NCBI GenBank assembly: GCA_002373505.1
Contig: DFKE01000002.1
Span: forward strand, 69,034-133,033
Length of the DNA: 64,000 nucleotides
Direction of reading: 5' to 3'
From: Bacteroidales bacterium UBA3653
GTDB lineage: Bacteria; Bacteroidota; Bacteroidia; Bacteroidales; Paludibacteraceae
Shown: in pieces, positions 1-7,337 of the stretch
Layout: every line of letters starts with the position of its first letter
Numbering within the stretch: the stretch's first letter is position 1
Notes under the pieces: model-generated
Told to the model about the DNA's origin: nothing
The model's input: the letters and a program-made list of their open reading frames with translations, nothing else
Databases searched by the model: none
Position numbers and translations under genes: made by a program

Positions 1-942
1 ATACAGACCGGCTGCGCCTGACAGACCGTCCTTCGGACTGACAGACCGATTTACTAACTCATTTTCGTCAGCAAGCCGTATATGGCATTTATAGAACAGC
101 ATTCCGCGTGAAGAAGAAGCCTTTTCGCCTTTCTCGTTGCTTCCGCTCCGGCCGGCGGAGATATAGCATTTATCCCCTTTCTCACCGTTGATATTTGCTA
201 CGATAGTAGCTTTGTTGACACTCATTGTCATGGCACCGAAGATAAAATCCACACCGCCTTGCAGGATTCCGCCTTCCCAGTAGATAGAGGCGCCTTGCGC
301 ACCGTAGAGCACGTCTTGTCGTCCCACTGCGCGGCAGTTCTTCAAGTGGGCGTTCGTCGCCTTTTCGTTAAAAGAAATGGCTGCAGCCCGTTCACGGTAG
401 GCTTTCTTTTGTACTTCGGTAGAGCCCACATCCTTCGGACGAATAGGCATCACTTTCTTCGGACGCTCTTTCTCCGTCCAGGGCATGTCGGATTGCGAGA
501 TATCTACAAGACTGTCTGCCGCTTCAAGGTCGCAGACATAGAGATTGAAGGAATTCTCAAAGATGATATTCTCTGCCGTAAAATCAGGAGCGGTAACAAG
601 CACAGAAGCATTCCATAACCGCATGCGACTACCTCCGTAATTGATCTTGTCTCCCATCGACCGGTATTGGTATCCATGCCCGTAATACCAGGTTATCCGC
701 ACTGCATTCTTGTCGCAATCCACGCCGCCATTCAGCAACCCGATAGAAGGTTTGCGGGCTGCGTTCTTCATCGTCAGGCCTGGCACATCAATAGTAATCT
801 CTTCCCGATACGTGCCCGGTTCAATAAGGATTGTGGTTCTCTCGCCCCGCTCGGCATACACCGTTCGAGCGGAGTCCAGTGCGGCGTTGATGCTTTCGCC
901 CGCAGAGACATGCAATACTAAGGATAAAATAAAAGCTAACAT
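1..942 (-). CDS. Pectinesterase (CE8 family), C-terminus cut by window edge
   Basis: About 314 residues are visible and the frame stays open to base 1. Pectinesterases remove methyl esters from galacturonan outside the cytoplasm. The start ATG (942-940) opens a short hydrophobic signal (MLAFILSLVLHVSA). The family motifs GRQDVLYG and GGVDFIFG, the latter carrying one of the catalytic aspartates, are readable, and the parallel beta-helix style N-terminal stretch (TILIEPGTYREEITI) agrees. The start overlaps the stop of the upstream 63-residue ORF, so it is probably translated by coupling as the last visible gene of a long leftward operon. It is an odd functional neighbour for dut/rimM-type genes. 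The last visible codons contain a spaced ACAGACCG repeat. The family call is firm; the exact substrate is inferred. Confidence 0.85.
   Translation of the reverse strand, partial: MLAFILSLVLHVSAGESINAALDSARTVYAERGERTTILIEPGTYREEITIDVPGLTMKNAARKPSIGLLNGGVDCDKNAVRITWYYGHGYQYRSMGDKINYGGSRMRLWNASVLVTAPDFTAENIIFENSFNLYVCDLEAADSLVDISQSDMPWTEKERPKKVMPIRPKDVGSTEVQKKAYRERAAAISFNEKATNAHLKNCRAVGRQDVLYGAQGASIYWEGGILQGGVDFIFGAMTMSVNKATIVANINGEKGDKCYISAGRSGSNEKGEKASSSRGMLFYKCHIRLADENELVNRSVSPKDGLSGAAGLY
3..48. repeat. Three spaced copies of ACAGACCG
   Basis: ACAGACCG occurs at 3-10, 21-28 and 41-48, separated by short palindrome-like spacers (for example TCCTTCGGA). It lies inside the pectinesterase frame and encodes a low-complexity stretch. 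It resembles the other short phased repeats of this window but has an 18-20 bp spacing. Confidence 0.6.
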
Positions 943-1127
943 TCGTCTATCAACATTTGGCAGTTCTTGCAATCGAAATGGAGCGTCAGTACCTTACCGG
1001 TACGCAGGCGCAGGAAACGCGGCTCCTTATCCTTTGGATAAGGATTGAGCTTGCGGCAATGGCCTAACTCAAAGAGCAGGCAGTATTTGCAAGTCATTAA
1101 GCTATGTCCCATTTTGTCATTTTCCAT
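936..1127 (-). CDS. Detached C-terminal Cys domain of U32 peptidase
   Basis: This 63-residue ORF carries the four-cysteine signature (CKYC...CKNC) with the LRLRTGKVLTLHFDCKNC type ending found at the very C-terminus of Bacteroidales U32 peptidases. Its ATG (1127-1125) directly follows the TAA of the 496-residue ORF in the same frame, so the two ORFs are one reading frame interrupted by a single stop. Either it is a separately translated small metal-binding subunit, or the peptidase is interrupted by a nonsense mutation or assembly error, or readthrough occurs. The linker that normally joins the two parts (several tens of residues in the family as I know it) is also missing. The stop overlaps the pectinesterase start. 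Confidence 0.6.
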   Translation of the reverse strand: MENDKMGHSLMTCKYCLLFELGHCRKLNPYPKDKEPRFLRLRTGKVLTLHFDCKNCQMLIDEC

Positions 1128-2618
1128 TTATTCGTTGATTGTTTCTCTGCGCCACTGATTTAGAACACTGATGGGTATAAAATAGGGCTTGCTCTCTATT
1201 TGCACGCTTTGCGCGATATAAGGTGTGTCGCCCAGTTTGGAGAGTTGCACTCGGATATTCTCTATCGCTTTCGTTTCGTTCTTTGCCGCTTCGTGCGGGA
1301 AATCAAAAGTGCCTCTCCATACCTTTCCGGAGGAAATGGCTTTATAAAGGATCTCAAATCCGTTCTCCGTCTCTTTGAAAATAACCTCTACAGGAATGCG
1401 CCGCTCAGCATGCAACGAGCGCACGAACTCGACGTCCAGATTGCGGTACAGCGCTCCCTCTCTTGGGGTGAGGGCAGGGGAGAGGTTCTTGTTAATCTTA
1501 ATAATATTGCCTTCTACGCCGTTGACGGAACAGCCTTCCGAACTGATAGTCAGTCCGTCTCCGTTATGGAGTGTCACCCCGTCTTTGAGTTTCACACGCA
1601 GGGTGTTGCCTCGTACCTCTATTACTTCTCCTATATATTCGCCGGTGGATTTAGGTGTGTTCCAGTTTGCCATCGGTCTTGTCCTGCCATGCAGAAAATA
1701 GTCCGTTCCTCCGCGGTGGAAAGTCTTCTCCGGATTAGGGGCAAAAGAACGGCTGTATACCCCTGCTGACCTCCCTCTCCTTGTGGAGAGGGTCGGGGTG
1801 AGGTTATCTAATTTCTCCCTGTAGTAGGCGGTGATGTTGGTGACATAGTCCGCATCTTTGAGCCGTCCTTCTATCTTGAAGGTCGTCACTCCGGCATCAA
1901 TGAGTTCTTGCAGGTATGCCGATCGGTCCATGTCCTGCAGAGAGAGCACATACCGCTGGTGAATAGGCATTCCTTGGTCGTCCGATACTTCGTTCATCGA
2001 ACTATCCAGCACGTCGTATGCCATCCGGCAGAACTGGGCGCAGGCTCCTCTGTTGGCACTTCGTCCCGCGAGCACTTCGGATATATAGCACCGCCCCGAA
2101 TAACTGACGCACAAAGCGCCGTGGACGAATGCTTCCAGTTCGATGTCCGGCACCGCTTCATGGATTGCGCGGATCTCGTCTATACCTAATTCGCGTGCCA
2201 GCACAACCCGCTTGAAGCCCAAATCGCGCAGGTGCGCGACCTGTTCGGGCGTTCTGTTGTCGCACTGGGTAGAAGCATGCAGACGGATAGGAGGGAGATC
2301 CAAATCCAACAGATGCAGGTCCTGAATGATCAGGGCGTCCACACCGATCCCGTATAAAGCATGTATCATTTTGACCGCCTCGGGATATTCGTCGTCATGC
2401 AGCAGCGTGTTGACCGTCACCAAGACCTGCACGCCATAGGTATGCGCGTACTGAACCACTTCGGTTAAATCTTTTATACTGTTGCCTGCCGCTTGGCGTG
2501 CGCCGAAAGCCGGAGCACCGATATAGATTGCATCGGCGCCTGCCTGAATAGCCGCTTTGGCTACCGTCTTGTCCCTGGCAGGGGATAATATTTGAAGAGG
2601 ATAATCCGTAATTCTCAA
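1128..2618 (-). CDS. U32 family peptidase (TrhP/YhbU-like), main part
   Basis: The 496-residue product belongs to the U32 family, whose members are involved in collagenase-like proteolysis or tRNA uridine-34 hydroxylation (TrhP). The family signature EAFVHGALCVSYSGRCYIS is present, followed by the Cys-bearing segment NRGACAQFCR. The only usable start is a TTG at 2618, lying inside a heptamer array and overlapping the trmH TGA. Two palindromic repeat elements are read in-frame, encoding about residues 272-284 (NLTPTLSTRRGRS) and 378-388 (NLSPALTPREGA), where relatives have ordinary linkers. The frame ends in TAA immediately followed in-frame by the ATG of the Cys-domain ORF. Family call firm; intactness uncertain. 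Confidence 0.85.
   Translation of the reverse strand: MRITDYPLQILSPARDKTVAKAAIQAGADAIYIGAPAFGARQAAGNSIKDLTEVVQYAHTYGVQVLVTVNTLLHDDEYPEAVKMIHALYGIGVDALIIQDLHLLDLDLPPIRLHASTQCDNRTPEQVAHLRDLGFKRVVLARELGIDEIRAIHEAVPDIELEAFVHGALCVSYSGRCYISEVLAGRSANRGACAQFCRMAYDVLDSSMNEVSDDQGMPIHQRYVLSLQDMDRSAYLQELIDAGVTTFKIEGRLKDADYVTNITAYYREKLDNLTPTLSTRRGRSAGVYSRSFAPNPEKTFHRGGTDYFLHGRTRPMANWNTPKSTGEYIGEVIEVRGNTLRVKLKDGVTLHNGDGLTISSEGCSVNGVEGNIIKINKNLSPALTPREGALYRNLDVEFVRSLHAERRIPVEVIFKETENGFEILYKAISSGKVWRGTFDFPHEAAKNETKAIENIRVQLSKLGDTPYIAQSVQIESKPYFIPISVLNQWRRETINE
1454..1487. repeat. C/T-rich palindromic element, copy a (in U32 gene)
   Basis: Contains CCCTCTCTTGGGGTGAGGG followed by GGGGAGAGG. It is translated in-frame. 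It belongs to the same loose family as the elements at 1768, 26967, 36074 and 44348 (CCTC...AAGGGAGG cores). Confidence 0.65.
1768..1805. repeat. C/T-rich palindromic element, copy b (in U32 gene)
   Basis: The core CCCTCTCCTTGTGGAGAGGG can form a hairpin and is followed by TCGGGGTGAGG. It is translated in-frame as a Thr/Ser/Arg-rich linker. Confidence 0.7.
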
Positions 2619-2637
2619 TTCTCAATTCTCAATTCCC
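2603..2637. repeat. Heptamer array 7 bp x 5 (AATTCTC) at trmH/U32 junction
   Basis: Three exact AATTCTC units flanked by variants AATCCGT and AATTCCC, all in 7-bp phase. The array holds the trmH stop, the U32 TTG start and the last trmH codons (RELRIEN). Confidence 0.9.
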
Positions 2638-3181
2638 TCATCGCCTCTGAAAGCCGGTACATCGCTATCCCTGCCGTGACTGACACGTTCATCGAGTGCT
2701 TTGTCCCGTATTGGGGTATCTCTATGCATTGGGTGCAGAGATTCACTACTTCCTGTTGTACACCGAAGACCTCGTGACCTAAAACGATGGCTATCTTTGT
2801 ACATGGTACATTGTCCCTTTGTACTTTCTCTGCCGCTTCTTCGAGGGTTATGGAGTTATGCGCCTGTTCTACGGCGTAAACGGTGTAACCCTCTGCCTGC
2901 AGCGCCTTCACTGCCTCTTTGGTGTCCTCAAAATAGAGCCATTCGACACTCTCTTCCGCGCCGAGAGCGGTCTTGTGAATCTCCTGATTCGGGGGGCAGC
3001 AGCATATCCCGCAAAGGATGACCCGCTCTATGCGCATGGCGTCTGCGGTGCGGAATACGGCTCCGACATTATGCTGGCTGCGGACATTGTCCAAAATAAC
3101 CACCAGCGGCAATTTGTCGGCTTGGCGGTACTGGTCTATATTCATGCGCCCCATTTCGGCGGCTGTCAGTTTGTTGCTCAT
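2615..3181 (-). CDS. SpoU (TrmH) family RNA 2'-O-methyltransferase
   Basis: The 188-residue protein has the three SpoU motifs: NVRSQHNVGAVFRTADA (motif 1), IAIVLGHEVFGV (motif 2) and the C-terminal knot motif QYGTKHSMNVSVTAGIA (motif 3). Such enzymes methylate a ribose 2'-OH in tRNA or rRNA using S-adenosylmethionine; the target base cannot be read from the sequence. A heptamer array (2791-2825) encodes residues 119-131, just before motif 2, and an AATTCTC array encodes the C-terminus. It overlaps rimM and the U32 gene by 4 nt each, implying translational coupling. Confidence 0.88.
   Translation of the reverse strand: MSNKLTAAEMGRMNIDQYRQADKLPLVVILDNVRSQHNVGAVFRTADAMRIERVILCGICCCPPNQEIHKTALGAEESVEWLYFEDTKEAVKALQAEGYTVYAVEQAHNSITLEEAAEKVQRDNVPCTKIAIVLGHEVFGVQQEVVNLCTQCIEIPQYGTKHSMNVSVTAGIAMYRLSEAMRELRIEN
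2791..2825. repeat. Heptamer array 7 bp x 5 (GTAC family) inside trmH-like gene
   Basis: GTAC or GTCC tetramers recur at 2799, 2806, 2813 and 2821 (7, 7 and 8 bp apart). On the minus strand the units resemble AAGTACA/AATGTAC, the same family as arrays in secA (11354, 12325) and around zapA (33449, 33758). Confidence 0.8.
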
Positions 3182-3570
3182 AACACAAAGGGGAAATGAA
3201 CGCGAAGCACTTGTGCCTCTTCGTCTATCTCTATAATAAAATCTTCATGCAGCGGTACCATCCGTCCGTCCTGCAGCGTGGCAAGGGTGTTAATTGTACT
3301 CTCGTCTATCTCGTCAATCGTACCGATGGGCCCTGCTTCGTCGTCCTCAATCGTATATCCCACAAGGTCCTGCCAGGTCATCAGTCCGTCCGCTTCTTCC
3401 GCTATGTCGGTTCGCAGCACAAAGGCTTCTTCTCCGCGTAGTTCTGCTATGTCTTCGGACCTGAAAGGCACGAACAGTCCGTCTCTTCTGACAAAGATAA
3501 ACGGCGGCAGGTCGTCGTCATGGTTGCGTTTGAGCACTCCTATGGATATAAGGTCTTTTTCTGTTATCAT
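3178..3570 (-). CDS. rimM: RimM-like ribosome maturation factor, shortened
   Basis: The 130-residue product matches the second half of Bacteroidales RimM: LMTWQDLVGYTIEDDEAG, then STINTLATL and PLHEDFIIEIDEEAQVLRV, the PRC-barrel-like C-terminal domain. RimM assists 30S head assembly by binding S19. Usual length is about 170-180 residues. Here the N-terminal domain is reduced to about 35 residues before GLFVPF, and the family's PHG(I/L)KG motif is absent, replaced by an acidic stretch (KRNHDDDLPPF). Overlaps neighbours by 4 nt on both sides. The family assignment rests mainly on the C-terminal half; whether it still acts on ribosomes is unknown. Confidence 0.65.
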   Translation of the reverse strand: MITEKDLISIGVLKRNHDDDLPPFIFVRRDGLFVPFRSEDIAELRGEEAFVLRTDIAEEADGLMTWQDLVGYTIEDDEAGPIGTIDEIDESTINTLATLQDGRMVPLHEDFIIEIDEEAQVLRVHFPFVL

Positions 3571-4055
3571 CGTTGTGTGATGGTCAGTCGTCCGTCTGAA
3601 TTGATAATATTCAACCGTCTGAGCGCTTCATGCGCGATACCTTTGGTAGGTACGGCTACGCCCGATAGCAAGTCATATTCTTCGCCGCAAACAGGGCAAA
3701 CGGCATGCGCGCCATCCACGCTGCAGGTATGGCAACTGCCGCGCGAGGCGCAATAAGGACACGCCAGATCGTACGCGTCAAACCCGTTCGAACTGACATA
3801 CACTACTACGCCTCCATATCCCCATGCGTACATTGCGGGGACAGGCTGTACAAACTTGCCGTCCATGAAATAGCCGTCTTTGTTCACTACGATATGCGAG
3901 CCGAAAGAAGTAGGCTGAAAATGTACAAAAGCACCTACTTTGGTGTCAATAACGATCCGAACAGGGTAAGCGGGGACACTACTTTGAAAAGTTGTTTCCT
4001 CACAAGCGACCAAGGTCAGTGCAAGCGCCAATATTATTCCTGAGAGACGCCGCAT
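3567..4055 (-). CDS. Rieske-like lipoprotein with two CxxC pairs
   Basis: 162 residues. A lipoprotein signal (LALALTLVAC, lipobox Cys about residue 18) leads to a small beta-rich domain ending in CPYC...CHTC...AVCPVCGEEYDLLSG. Bacteroidales encode similar periplasmic lipoproteins annotated as Rieske-like or hypothetical; the second CPxCGxxYD box resembles the distal half of a Rieske cluster motif, but histidine ligands typical of a [2Fe-2S] Rieske centre are not evident, so a structural zinc is equally possible. Overlaps rimM by 4 nt and the FKBP gene by 22 nt. Confidence 0.55.
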   Translation of the reverse strand: MRRLSGIILALALTLVACEETTFQSSVPAYPVRIVIDTKVGAFVHFQPTSFGSHIVVNKDGYFMDGKFVQPVPAMYAWGYGGVVVYVSSNGFDAYDLACPYCASRGSCHTCSVDGAHAVCPVCGEEYDLLSGVAVPTKGIAHEALRRLNIINSDGRLTITQR

Positions 4056-4621
4056 AGATGGATCGTATAGATAAGAGCAGAGTAGGGCGGAATATAACCT
4101 TGTGTGCCTTCGGTGCCGTAGCCTTCGGCTTTGTTGTATTCGTTCTGCTGGTGTTTGGCATAGTCATACCCCAGATAAGCAGGAATGAAAAGCTCTATGT
4201 CGCCGTTGTTATGAATCTTACGGCAGCCTTCTGCAAATCCGGGAATGGTGTTAGCGAGATTGAGCGCTACATTATTGCCGGCGTCCACCTGATAGCCGTT
4301 GATCAGTTTGACGGTATAGTCGCAAACAACGGTACTGGTAGTATTCGGTCTGGCGTCCTGAGGCGTCGGGTCTGCTATAACGCGGTACTGCAGTCCCGTA
4401 GAAGAAACCTTTACACCCGGTTGTGTCTTGTTGTTCTCCAGCCATACCTCGTTCTGCATTTTCCATTCCGTCCAGTTGTTGGTCTTGCAGGAAGGAGTAA
4501 GGAATAGGGAGCAAGGAATAAGGACTAACAGGATTAGCCGGCTCCATTTGGTCTTTACTCTTTGCGCTTTGAGCGAAGCGGTCTTTTGTCTTTTAGCGAA
4601 GCAGTCTATTTTGCGATCCAT
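4034..4621 (-). CDS. FKBP-type peptidyl-prolyl isomerase, lipoprotein
   Basis: 195 residues. An unusually long basic N-region is followed by a hydrophobic segment and lipobox-like TPSC, then an FKBP domain (VKVSSTGLQYRVI, NTIPGFAEGCRKI, GDIELFIPAYLGYDY, IPPYSALIYTIHL). It should catalyse proline isomerisation or act as a chaperone in the envelope. Residues 32-43 of the signal hydrophobic core (LVLIPCSLFLTP) are encoded by a heptamer array, and the N-region contains a 23-bp spaced duplication of AGCGAAGC(G/A)GTC. No alternative start with a signal peptide is available. Overlaps the EnvC-like gene by 16 nt. Confidence 0.8.
   Translation of the reverse strand: MDRKIDCFAKRQKTASLKAQRVKTKWSRLILLVLIPCSLFLTPSCKTNNWTEWKMQNEVWLENNKTQPGVKVSSTGLQYRVIADPTPQDARPNTTSTVVCDYTVKLINGYQVDAGNNVALNLANTIPGFAEGCRKIHNNGDIELFIPAYLGYDYAKHQQNEYNKAEGYGTEGTQGYIPPYSALIYTIHLCGVSQE
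4492..4526. repeat. Heptamer array 7 bp x 5 (AAGGAAT) in FKBP gene
   Basis: Units AAGGAGT, AAGGAAT, AGGGAGC, AAGGAAT, AAGGACT in exact 7-bp phase. It encodes the hydrophobic core of the lipoprotein signal. Confidence 0.88.
4572..4610. repeat. Direct repeat AGCGAAGC(G/A)GTCT, 23 bp apart
   Basis: Copies at 4572-4587 and 4595-4610 in the first codons of the FKBP gene. They encode the duplicated basic N-region. Confidence 0.7.
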
Positions 4622-5799
4622 AATTCGGGATTTAGAATATTTTTATCTTTGTATATTTGGAAATATAATTCTGTTTTCTGGTCTTGGTCGGGATCCGTGA
4701 AGATAGTTCCGATAGTTTGTTTGGTCTCTACTTTGTCCCCTTGTTTCACATTCAGTTTCGATAGGTTTGAATAGACGGTGCGGTAATTACCATGCTGGAT
4801 GATCACAGCATAGGTGTTGGCTACCATGAAACAGCTTGTCACTTCTCCTTTGTACACCGCCCGTGCTTTTGTTCCGGCAACGGTCTGGAGGTAGATACCT
4901 TTGTTATCCATTGTCACCTGGGTATAAACAGGGTGCTGCTGTTTGCCGAAATGTCCGCTTATCATTCCTTTCTCCACGGGCCATGGCAGACGGCCTTTGT
5001 TGGCTTCGAAGCCACCGGCGATCAGTTGCTGCTCTTTGGTCAGCGTGGTCTTGGAGGCTTTCTCCGCCTCTTTGCGGACCATGTCGTCAATCTTCTTATT
5101 GAGTTCGTTTACCTTCTTTTGTTTTTGCTGGATCTGTTTGGTCAGATTCTTCTCCTTGTTCTTCAGTTGCGAGAGCATGTTCTGCTGCTTGCGTTCATCG
5201 CGTTTGAGGTTCTCCTGCTCGCGTTTGCGTGTAGAGAGGGCTGACTGTTTGTTGTTCTTGTTCTCACGGAGCAGTTCGTTCTGGGTGTCTATCTCGGCTT
5301 GCGTGTGTTCGATCCGTTTTACCTGTTGCTGCCGGAAACGTGCGAACTCCTGCAAATAACGTGCTCTCCGCGCCAGTTGCTGAAAACTGTCGCTGCTCAG
5401 CAGGAACAAGAGCGGCGATTGCTGGATGCGTGCGTAATGGCTCTGGCGCACCATTTGGGCATAATCCGCCTTATAGCCGTCCAGAACATGCTGAAGCGAG
5501 TCGCGCGTGTTGTTCAGCGAGTTCATCTCGCGGTTCAAAGCGGTGATCTCGTTATCCAGCGTGTGAATCAGTTTCTTTTGGTTTTGGATATTCTGACCCA
5601 GCAACTGCAACTTGTTCAGCGTGGCTTTCTCGTCCGTCTTGGTCTGCTTGAGCATTTTGTTGGTCTGCTCAATCTCCTGTTGCAGTTTTTTCTGTTTCTT
5701 TTGCAGATCCTTCACGCTCTCGCTGAAGGCCGGCAACAGGAAGCATAGTATAAGAGAGAGGACGAAGAGTCTTTTTATATTAAAGGAATCTCGATACAT
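4606..5799 (-). CDS. EnvC/NlpD-like murein hydrolase activator (degenerate M23)
   Basis: 397 residues: signal peptide (LSLILCFLLPAFS), a long coiled coil (about residues 28-240, rich in Q/K/E/N) and a C-terminal LytM/M23 fold (ISGHFGKQQHPVY to the C-terminus). Active M23 enzymes use an HxxxD pair and an HxH; here HxxxD is not seen, the HxH position reads YSN and the usual LHFE reads LYFQ. This is the pattern of EnvC, which activates amidases during cell separation rather than cutting peptidoglycan itself. It sits next to DUF4292, TPR and dut genes, an order I recall from Bacteroides. Confidence 0.82.
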   Translation of the reverse strand: MYRDSFNIKRLFVLSLILCFLLPAFSESVKDLQKKQKKLQQEIEQTNKMLKQTKTDEKATLNKLQLLGQNIQNQKKLIHTLDNEITALNREMNSLNNTRDSLQHVLDGYKADYAQMVRQSHYARIQQSPLLFLLSSDSFQQLARRARYLQEFARFRQQQVKRIEHTQAEIDTQNELLRENKNNKQSALSTRKREQENLKRDERKQQNMLSQLKNKEKNLTKQIQQKQKKVNELNKKIDDMVRKEAEKASKTTLTKEQQLIAGGFEANKGRLPWPVEKGMISGHFGKQQHPVYTQVTMDNKGIYLQTVAGTKARAVYKGEVTSCFMVANTYAVIIQHGNYRTVYSNLSKLNVKQGDKVETKQTIGTIFTDPDQDQKTELYFQIYKDKNILNPELWIAK

Positions 5800-6346
5800 C
5801 TACTTTTGTATATCTGTTCTTGTTGATATTTCCTATCCGAACAGGCACATCGAGTCTGCGCGGCGTATAGTCAATGACAATCTCGATCGTATGATCTCCG
5901 AAGGAGTACATCATCCGTGCTTTTTGTTCTCCCAGCGGTAGTTCGCCTGTACTGATCTGTTGTAGGACATCCCAGTTCAGACTCGGTGTCAGTTTGCGGT
6001 TCAGTTCGGCGTACGTCAGTTCGGCGTATTGTCCATGAATCTTATCGATGGCGGTCAACTCCATCGGCGTAGCTTCAAGCCGCGCCATCTCGATTCCCAA
6101 CATAGGCATGACCGTAATCACAATCATCGAGTCGCGCACGGTCTGCATCGTAACAGCGGCAGAGATCTTATCGGTCTCAGTATATACAACCGCTCTTGCC
6201 CCCTGAATAAGACAAGTATGCCAAGCCGGTTCTTCCGGTTCCTGGCTGACTTCTGACGGCTGATCGCTGACAGCCTGTTTCTTTGCTCCGCAGCCCGCCA
6301 GAACCACGGCTGCTATCAGCATGATTATTATTCTTTCAATTTTCAT
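5780..6346 (-). CDS. DUF4292 family lipoprotein
   Basis: 188 residues from the preferred ATG at 6346 (a GTG at 6367 would add seven repeat-derived residues). Lipoprotein signal MKIERIIIMLIAAVVLAGC gives Cys19 as the lipid anchor. The body matches the DUF4292 type seen between TPR and EnvC-like genes in Bacteroidales; some relatives are compared with LolB/LolA-like folds, but no function is established from this sequence. Residues 23-36, right after the lipobox, are encoded by a TCAG-type heptamer array and form a Gln/Ser/Glu linker. Overlaps the EnvC gene by 20 nt. Confidence 0.72.
   Translation of the reverse strand: MKIERIIIMLIAAVVLAGCGAKKQAVSDQPSEVSQEPEEPAWHTCLIQGARAVVYTETDKISAAVTMQTVRDSMIVITVMPMLGIEMARLEATPMELTAIDKIHGQYAELTYAELNRKLTPSLNWDVLQQISTGELPLGEQKARMMYSFGDHTIEIVIDYTPRRLDVPVRIGNINKNRYTKVDVSRFL
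6239..6280. repeat. Heptamer array 7 bp x 5-6 (CTGACNN) in DUF4292 gene
   Basis: Units CTGACTT, CTGACGG, CTGATCG, CTGACAG at 6246-6273 in exact 7-bp phase, with weaker flanking units TTCCTGG and CCTGTTT. Same unit type as the array at 36338. Confidence 0.85.
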
Positions 6347-6374
6347 CTTTTTGCTTTCACCTTTCACCTTTCAC
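6347..6374. repeat. Heptamer array (CTTTCAC x 3) at TPR/DUF4292 junction
   Basis: Three exact CTTTCAC units at 6354-6374, preceded by CTTTTTG. It encodes the last TPR-protein residues (KVKGER) and supplies the purine-rich leader of DUF4292. Confidence 0.85.
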
Positions 6375-7253
6375 CTTCATCAGGTGCTCCTGAATGACTT
6401 TCCGGTTGCTATCTGTGGCATTTTGCAAGGCTCTGTCGAGATAGAATGCCGCCAGTTCGTTCTGTCCTTTCAGATACATGATCCACCCGTAGGTGTCAAG
6501 ATAGGTAGGGTTATACGGTTCTTCTTTGATGGTAATCTGGCTCATCCGTTCCGCTTTGACCAGATCCCCTTTATTGATTGCAAGCAGCCATGCGTAGTTG
6601 TTCAGCACCATAAGGTTATAGGGCGTGATTTCCAAAATCCGGTCATAGAGCGCGTACAGCTCTTTCGGGCGTGCATGCATGCGTTCCATGAGGTCCAGTT
6701 TAAAGAGCAGAAAACGGACGTCTGTAGGCTCTATCTCAAGATAGCTGTCTATTGCCGCAACGGCTTTTTTCGGTTTTCCCCACATCGCATACACGCGGTA
6801 ACGGGTGAGTGCGCTGTAGGCATCGTATTTACCCTGACGTTTATCAATCTCGTCCTGCGTCTTCAGCGCTTTTTTCCATTCTTTCTGCTCGATGTATTGC
6901 TGTTTGAGCGGCTCCAGATAGCGTTGCCAGCAATCATCCGGCGCCAGTTCGTATGCTCTCTTGAACGCATCATTAGCCCGTGCCTCGTCTCCTATACCCT
7001 GATATAATACCCCCATAAATGTCAGCGTCTGCGGGTCGTCCGGTTTGATGGCATTGCAGAACTGCAGCAAGGCGTATGCGTCCGCATACCGTTCTTCCTC
7101 TATCGCCTGCCGCGCAGCGTACCAATAGTACGTGAACTGCTGCAGCTGCTCCGCACTCAAAGCAGCAACCTCCGGCTGCGGCTTTTTCTTCGCGCTTGCC
7201 GGCAGCACCAACAGTATCGCAAAGAGAATTACTATGTATCTCTCAACTCTCAC
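6357..7253 (-). CDS. Tetratricopeptide-repeat protein
   Basis: 298 residues with a signal-like N-terminus (IVILFAILLVLPASA) and several TPR units, for example ADAYALLQFCNAIKPDDPQT, YQGIGDEARANDAFKRAYEL and LAFYLDRALQNA near the end. TPR domains mediate protein contacts; the protein is probably periplasmic. The start is GTG (7253) within the flanking heptamer array, and no better ATG exists nearby. The C-terminus KVKGER is encoded by another array. Confidence 0.78.
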   Translation of the reverse strand: MRVERYIVILFAILLVLPASAKKKPQPEVAALSAEQLQQFTYYWYAARQAIEEERYADAYALLQFCNAIKPDDPQTLTFMGVLYQGIGDEARANDAFKRAYELAPDDCWQRYLEPLKQQYIEQKEWKKALKTQDEIDKRQGKYDAYSALTRYRVYAMWGKPKKAVAAIDSYLEIEPTDVRFLLFKLDLMERMHARPKELYALYDRILEITPYNLMVLNNYAWLLAINKGDLVKAERMSQITIKEEPYNPTYLDTYGWIMYLKGQNELAAFYLDRALQNATDSNRKVIQEHLMKVKGER

Positions 7254-7337
7254 CTTTCACCTTTCACCTTTCACCTTTCACTTTTCATCTTTCACCTTTC
7301 ACCTTTCACCTTTCATCTTTCACCTTTCACCTTTCAT
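7247..7337. repeat. Heptamer array 7 bp x 13 (CTTTCAC) at dut/TPR junction
   Basis: Thirteen units without a phase break: mostly CTTTCAC, with CTCTCAC, TTTTCAT and CTTTCAT variants. It is the longest array in the window. It holds the dut stop codon and the GTG start of the TPR gene. Confidence 0.95.

Noticed and set aside
259..1048. Plus-strand frames at the left edge
   Set aside because: They lie opposite the pectinesterase, whose motifs are clear on the minus strand.
7247..7337. CRISPR array
   Set aside because: Units are 7 bp and adjacent, without unique spacers, and no cas gene is present.
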